A stretch of DNA of 19,663 nucleotides. It comes from an uncultured Alistipes sp. GTDB taxonomy: Bacteria > Bacteroidota > Bacteroidia > Bacteroidales > Rikenellaceae. Shown here piece after piece: positions 16,727-19,663 of the stretch; the first letter of the stretch is position 1; the number at the start of each line of letters is the position of its first letter. Below the pieces are notes generated by a model that was given only the letters and a program-made list of their open reading frames with translations, searched no databases and was not told the origin of the DNA. The translations under genes were made by a program, and so were the position numbers. The stretch is from contig UROX01000031.1 of NCBI GenBank assembly GCA_900549685.1, forward strand, positions 1 through 19,663, read 5' to 3'.

Positions 16727-17542
16727 CTAACGGAAGAAGCTCCGCATGCGGTCGAATATGTTCGTATCGCGGCTCTGTTCGGCCTTCCGGAAATGCTCGC
16801 TCTCGCCGAGCTGTTCCAGCAACTTGCGCTCGGCGGCATTCACCGACGAGGGCACGTGGATATTGACCACCACCAGAATATCGCCGCGGCCGTATCCGTT
16901 CACATCGGGAATACCCTTGCCCCGCAGACGCAGCACCTTACCGGCCTGCGTTCCCGGATCGATCTTGATCTTGGCCTTCGCATCGACGGTAGGCACCTCG
17001 ACCGAAGCCCCGAGAACGGCCTGCGGAATCGTAATATTGAGGTTGTATATCAAATCGTTGCCGTCGCGCACCAGATTCTTGTCGGGTTCCTCCTCGATGA
17101 GGACCAGCAGATCGCCGTTCACCCCGCCGTGACGGGCGGCGTTGCCTTTTCCGCTGACCGAAAGCTGCATACCCTCGCCCACGCCGGCCGGAATCTTGAT
17201 CTCGATCACCTCCTCGCCGCGCACGATACCCTCGCCGTGGCACTTCGAACAGGGCGTCGTGATGATCTTGCCCTCGCCGTGACAGGTCGGACAGGGTTGC
17301 GTGGTCTGCGTACGTCCGAAGAACGTATTGACCACCTGCGTCACATAACCCGACCCGTTGCAGGTCGTACAGGTCGCATAGGAATCTTTGTCCTTGGCTC
17401 CGGTACCCCCGCACTGGTCGCAGGCGATCATCTTGTTGATCTTGAGTTTTTTGGTCGTTCCGTTGGCGATTTCCTTGAACCTACGCGGCACCGAACACCC
17501 CATCCCCACACGCCGCTCTACCCGTCTCAGGCCCTCGCCCAC
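16727..17542 (-). CDS. dnaJ: DnaJ C-terminal part (zinc finger and substrate-binding domains), out of frame with its N-terminal part
   Basis: The 3' portion of a split dnaJ. From KEIANGTTKKLKINKM (about 17478) onward it matches bacterial DnaJ well. All four CxxCxGxG zinc-finger repeats are present (CDQCGGTG, CTTCNGSG, CPTCHGEG, CSKCHGEG), followed by the two C-terminal beta domains and a tail ending RMRSFFR. There are no internal stops or decayed motifs. The residues before KEIANG (including VPRRF) do not match the expected first strand, near VKLTL. The frame is open from a GTG at 17542; an ATG at 17503 is an alternative start. This frame is +1 relative to the J-domain frame and overlaps it by 62 bp. 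Without repair, read-through or frameshifting it would lack the J domain that activates DnaK. Confidence 0.8.
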   Translation of the reverse strand: MGEGLRRVERRVGMGCSVPRRFKEIANGTTKKLKINKMIACDQCGGTGAKDKDSYATCTTCNGSGYVTQVVNTFFGRTQTTQPCPTCHGEGKIITTPCSKCHGEGIVRGEEVIEIKIPAGVGEGMQLSVSGKGNAARHGGVNGDLLVLIEEEPDKNLVRDGNDLIYNLNITIPQAVLGASVEVPTVDAKAKIKIDPGTQAGKVLRLRGKGIPDVNGYGRGDILVVVNIHVPSSVNAAERKLLEQLGESEHFRKAEQSRDTNIFDRMRSFFR

Positions 17543-17548
17543 GCCCCT
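17479..17548 (-). other. Foreign or rearranged 70-bp segment interrupting dnaJ
   Basis: Between the codons for RIK and KEIANG, about 15 expected bases (for a peptide near VKLTL) are replaced by about 70 bases with no resemblance to any DnaJ in any frame. The net gain of about 55 is not a multiple of three, which explains the frame change. The segment is strongly G-rich on the coding strand, with six runs of three or four G. TCAAGG occurs at both of its edges. The boundaries are judged by eye against remembered family sequence and may be off by a few bases. Confidence 0.65.
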
Positions 17549-17945
17549 TGATCCGCAGGTCCGAACCCCGGTTTACCCGTTCGCGGCCACCGCCGCCGAA
17601 GCCGCCCGAAAAGCCGCCCCCGAAATGTCCGCCGAAAATATCGCCGAACTGACTGAAGATATCCTCCATCGAGAATCCGCCGCCGAAACCTCCGGTACCG
17701 CCGCCGAAGCCGCCTCCGCCGTTCATTCCCTCGTGACCGAACTGGTCGTAGCGGGCTTTCTTGTCCGGGTTGCTCAACACGTCGTAAGCCTCGGCCGCCT
17801 CCTTGAATTTTTCTTCGGCCTCCTTATCGCCCGGATTCTTATCGGGGTGATACTTGATCGCAGCCTTACGGTACGCCTTCTTGATTTCGTCGGCGCTGGC
17901 TCCGCGTTGTACGCCGAGCACTTCATAGTAGTCTCTTTTTGCCAT
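17481..17945 (-). CDS. dnaJ: DnaJ N-terminal part (J domain and G/F region), truncated by a frame change
   Basis: The 5' portion of dnaJ. The J domain (about 4-70) starts KRDYYEVLGVQRGASADEIK and carries the DnaK-activating HPD tripeptide at 33-35. A long Gly/Phe-rich region follows (75-120, including MEDIFSQFGDIF). The match to DnaJ continues through RVNRGSDLRIK (residue 133), where it stops abruptly; 21 unrelated residues then lead to a TAG. The expected next residues, near VKLTLKEIANG, are found only in the other frame. It begins 6 bp after grpE, the normal chaperone order. A product of 154 residues could still stimulate DnaK ATPase, as J-G/F fragments do in E. coli, but would lack the client-binding domains. 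Confidence 0.85.
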   Translation of the reverse strand: MAKRDYYEVLGVQRGASADEIKKAYRKAAIKYHPDKNPGDKEAEEKFKEAAEAYDVLSNPDKKARYDQFGHEGMNGGGGFGGGTGGFGGGFSMEDIFSQFGDIFGGHFGGGFSGGFGGGGRERVNRGSDLRIKGRGRGPETGRAACGDGVFGAA

Positions 17946-17951
17946 AACGGA

Positions 17952-18566
17952 TTACTCTCCTACCACAACTTTTGCGAAACGAACGACTTTATCCTTGAGT
18001 TTGTAACCTTTCTGCACCACGTCGATGATCTTGCCTTTCCTGTCGTCTTCCACCGGGAATTTGGCCACGGCCTCGTGCAGATCCGTATCCAGTTCGGCTC
18101 CCACGGCCTCGATTTCCTGCACGCCCTTGGACCGCAGCATATCGAGCAGTTTCTGATGGATGAGCGCGACACCCTGTTTCATCGAATCCACGTCGTCGCT
18201 CTTTTCCATGGCAGCCATAGCACGGTCCATATCGTCCATCACGCCCAACAGCGACTTGATGACGTCCTCGCCGCCCGAAGCCACCAGCTCCATTTTCTCG
18301 CGCAGCGTCCGTTTGCGATAATTGTCGAATTCGGCGGCCAGCCGGACATAGCGGTCCTGCCAGTCGATTCGCTCCCCGGCGGACTTTTCGGCATCGGTAC
18401 TTCCGTCCGACTGCGACGATTTGTCACCTTCTTCGGCAGCTCCGTCCGACATATTGTCAGCCCGCTGCTGTTCGTCCATCTGCTCGGCAGCGTCCGTCAC
18501 CGTTTCTCTGTCGTCGTACATCGGGTCTGTATCAATCGTTTGCGCTTTGTTATCCATGCCTTTCAT
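17952..18566 (-). CDS. grpE: Nucleotide exchange factor GrpE
   Basis: The 204-residue exchange factor that releases ADP from DnaK. The layout is standard: a disordered acidic N-terminal tail (1-65, rich in Asp, Glu and Ser), a long dimerising helix (about 67-125, including AAEFDNYRKRTLREK) and a C-terminal beta domain. The family signature KGYKLKDKVVRFAKVVV is at 186-202. I chose the ATG at 18566 (MKGMDNKAQ); the internal ATG at 18557 is equally plausible and differs by three residues. dnaJ follows after 6 bp, so the two are one transcript and mutL may be included. No CIRCE-type inverted repeat was found upstream. Confidence 0.95.
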   Translation of the reverse strand: MKGMDNKAQTIDTDPMYDDRETVTDAAEQMDEQQRADNMSDGAAEEGDKSSQSDGSTDAEKSAGERIDWQDRYVRLAAEFDNYRKRTLREKMELVASGGEDVIKSLLGVMDDMDRAMAAMEKSDDVDSMKQGVALIHQKLLDMLRSKGVQEIEAVGAELDTDLHEAVAKFPVEDDRKGKIIDVVQKGYKLKDKVVRFAKVVVGE

Positions 18567-18656
18567 AATGCTGTTTTTAATTCCGAACTCTACCGTCTCG
18601 CAAAATGTATACCAACACCTCTCTGTCGTAAACGGCCTAATCGTTGCAAAATAAAG

Positions 18657-18664
18657 CAAAATTA
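18657..18664 (-). promoter_or_regulatory. Candidate -7 box for grpE-dnaJ
   Basis: The minus strand reads TAATTTTG, a full TAnnTTTG match, about 90 bp before the grpE start. A second, looser box, TACATTTTG (18601-18609), sits 35 bp before the start and could be an alternative with a short leader. Neither has a convincing -33 TTTG. Confidence 0.4.
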
Positions 18665-18923
18665 TCGAAACAAAAGAATCCGGCCGTACGCCGCACGGCT
18701 CCGCAACACGGAAAAGGCGCAATGACCGATACGGACGCAGATCCCGAACGAAGCCGACGCTCCGACAGGAAACCGAGTCCCGAATCCCCTGCCTGCCCCG
18801 GCAACGCGACGACACGCCCCCCTTGCCCGAAAGTCTGCGCACGCCTCCGGATGGCGATTTCCGTCTCCATCCCGCACCGCCTTTCCCGATTTCCGGATGC
18901 AAAAAGGCAGAAATGGCTCCGTC

Positions 18924-18953
18924 TTTGCGAAAGAAAAAATCGTACTATATTTG
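18924..18953 (+). promoter_or_regulatory. Bacteroidota-type promoter for yccF
   Basis: TTTG (18924-18927) and TATATTTG (18946-18953) are separated by 18 bp, matching both halves of the Bacteroidota primary-sigma consensus. The predicted transcript start is near 18960, leaving a leader of about 17 nt before the ATG at 18977. This is the best promoter in the window and it fixes the gene start. Confidence 0.75.
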
Positions 18954-18976
18954 CAAACATACGAATCGCATCGGTT

Positions 18977-19357
18977 ATGAACCTGTTGGGCAATATCATC
19001 TGGCTGCTGTTCGGCGGTTTGGCCATCGCCGTGGAATATTTCGTCTCGGGCCTGCTGCTCTGCGTGACGATCGTCGGAATCCCGTTCGGCTTCCAAGCCT
19101 TCAAGATGGGTCTGCTGGCCCTGTTCCCGTTCGGACAAACCTCCGTGGTAAGCGAGCAGAGTTCGGGGTGCCTGTCCGTACTGATGAACATCCTGTGGTT
19201 TTTCCTCGGCGGCATCTGGATCGCGCTGACCCACCTGGTATTCGGTCTGTTGCTCTGCATCACGATCATCGGCATTCCTTTCGGCATACAGCATTTCAAA
19301 CTGATGCGCATCGCCTTCACCCCGTTCGGACGCGAAATCGTCGCCACACTTCCCTGA
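18977..19357 (+). CDS. YccF domain-containing inner membrane protein (DUF307)
   Basis: A 126-residue membrane protein made of two similar halves. Each half has a hydrophobic helix with a WLLFGG or WFFLGG turn, then a second helix and a conserved tail: SGLLLCVTIVGIPFGFQAFK in the first and GLLLCITIIGIPFGIQHFK in the second, each ending near FPFG or TPFG. This internal duplication is the hallmark of YccF. About four transmembrane segments are expected. The biochemical role of the family is unknown. The ATG at 18977 is fixed by a promoter ending 24 bp upstream. It is transcribed away from grpE, and no partner gene follows within the window. Confidence 0.9.
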   Translation: MNLLGNIIWLLFGGLAIAVEYFVSGLLLCVTIVGIPFGFQAFKMGLLALFPFGQTSVVSEQSSGCLSVLMNILWFFLGGIWIALTHLVFGLLLCITIIGIPFGIQHFKLMRIAFTPFGREIVATLP

Positions 19358-19663
19358 GTATCGGCCCTCCGACAAATCCGCTTCGCCCGACGCTCCGGCC
19401 GGCCCGAATATCCGAACCTCTCACCCTCGTACATATAACGACGAGCGTTCTTCCGCCGCGACGACGGGCGACCGGCATATCTCCAATCCTTCCGCCCCCG
19501 TATTCGGCTCTCCCCCGACCATCGCCGCAGGACTCCTTTCCACCCCGGGCAAAACGACCGAATGCCGGACAGCCGCCATCCCCATACCGGCTTCCCGCCC
19601 CTCCACCTCTCATCGCAAATCGAAGTCCGATATACGATACGACCGATGCAGACAAACGTTTCA
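19358..19663. other. Noncoding right edge
   Basis: About 300 bp after yccF with no recognisable gene, RNA or terminator. The longest minus-strand frame translates to a Gly/Arg-rich chance sequence with no motif. A neighbouring gene may begin beyond the window. Confidence 0.45.

Larger units (their letters stand above)
18567..18976. other. Divergent intergenic region between grpE and yccF
   Basis: A 410-bp spacer with an AT-rich patch next to each gene and a GC-rich middle (about 18680-18900). Each AT-rich patch holds a TAnnTTTG-like box facing its gene; these are listed separately. The yccF frame stays open through this spacer, but its translation is low-complexity and unrelated to YccF. No RNA gene was recognised. 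Confidence 0.5.

Noticed and set aside
18644..18976. N-terminal extension of YccF by 111 residues
   Set aside because: A strong promoter lies inside it and the extension is low-complexity; the family N-terminus is at MNLLGNIIW.
1..19663. CRISPR arrays, insertion sequences, tRNA or rRNA genes
   Set aside because: No regularly spaced repeats, transposase motifs, cloverleaf-like segments or rRNA-like stretches were seen on reading both strands.

Overview
The window is chromosomal DNA of a Bacteroidota member, most likely a high-GC gut lineage of the Alistipes/Rikenellaceae type. That lineage call is inference. It rests on Bacteroidota-type promoter boxes (TAnnTTTG, once with an upstream TTTG at 18 bp), weak Shine-Dalgarno signals, a MutL with the divergent C-terminal motifs I associate with this phylum, and an arginine pair (M20 deacylase plus ArgH). 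No rRNA, tRNA, CRISPR array, insertion sequence or phage gene was seen.

Layout. (A) 358-4265, minus strand: rlmB > M20 deacylase (argE-like) > argH > YgjP/SprT-like zinc metallopeptidase, with gaps of 10-26 bp, so probably one transcript. (B) 4538-7159, minus strand: rpe > ABC-F ATPase, 15 bp apart. (C) 7269-8570, plus strand: rmuC, divergent from rpe across a 109-bp spacer with back-to-back promoter boxes. (D) 8571-9052: noncoding, with a perfect 18-bp palindrome and a very strong terminator hairpin. (E) 9053-11551, minus strand: a secreted GH127 lipoprotein, probably a beta-L-arabinofuranosidase, with its own promoter box. (F) 12027-14574, minus strand: rhomboid protease, a membrane-anchored endonuclease/exonuclease/phosphatase, and a YhcH/YiaL sugar protein. 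(G) 14755-18566, minus strand: grpE > dnaJ > mutL. (H) 18977-19357, plus strand: a YccF-type membrane protein with a good promoter.

Most of the window is housekeeping: arginine synthesis, ribosome modification and rescue, pentose phosphate metabolism, DNA repair and protein folding. The accessory carbohydrate part is the GH127 lipoprotein, possibly with the YhcH protein upstream, and there is no SusC/SusD pair here.

The most unusual feature is dnaJ. Both halves are well conserved, but at the junction of the G/F region and the first strand of the substrate-binding domain about 15 expected bases are replaced by about 70 unrelated G-rich bases. This puts the two halves in different frames. It may be a true mutation, an assembly error, or (less likely) a recoded or split chaperone. 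I see no clearly new multi-gene system.
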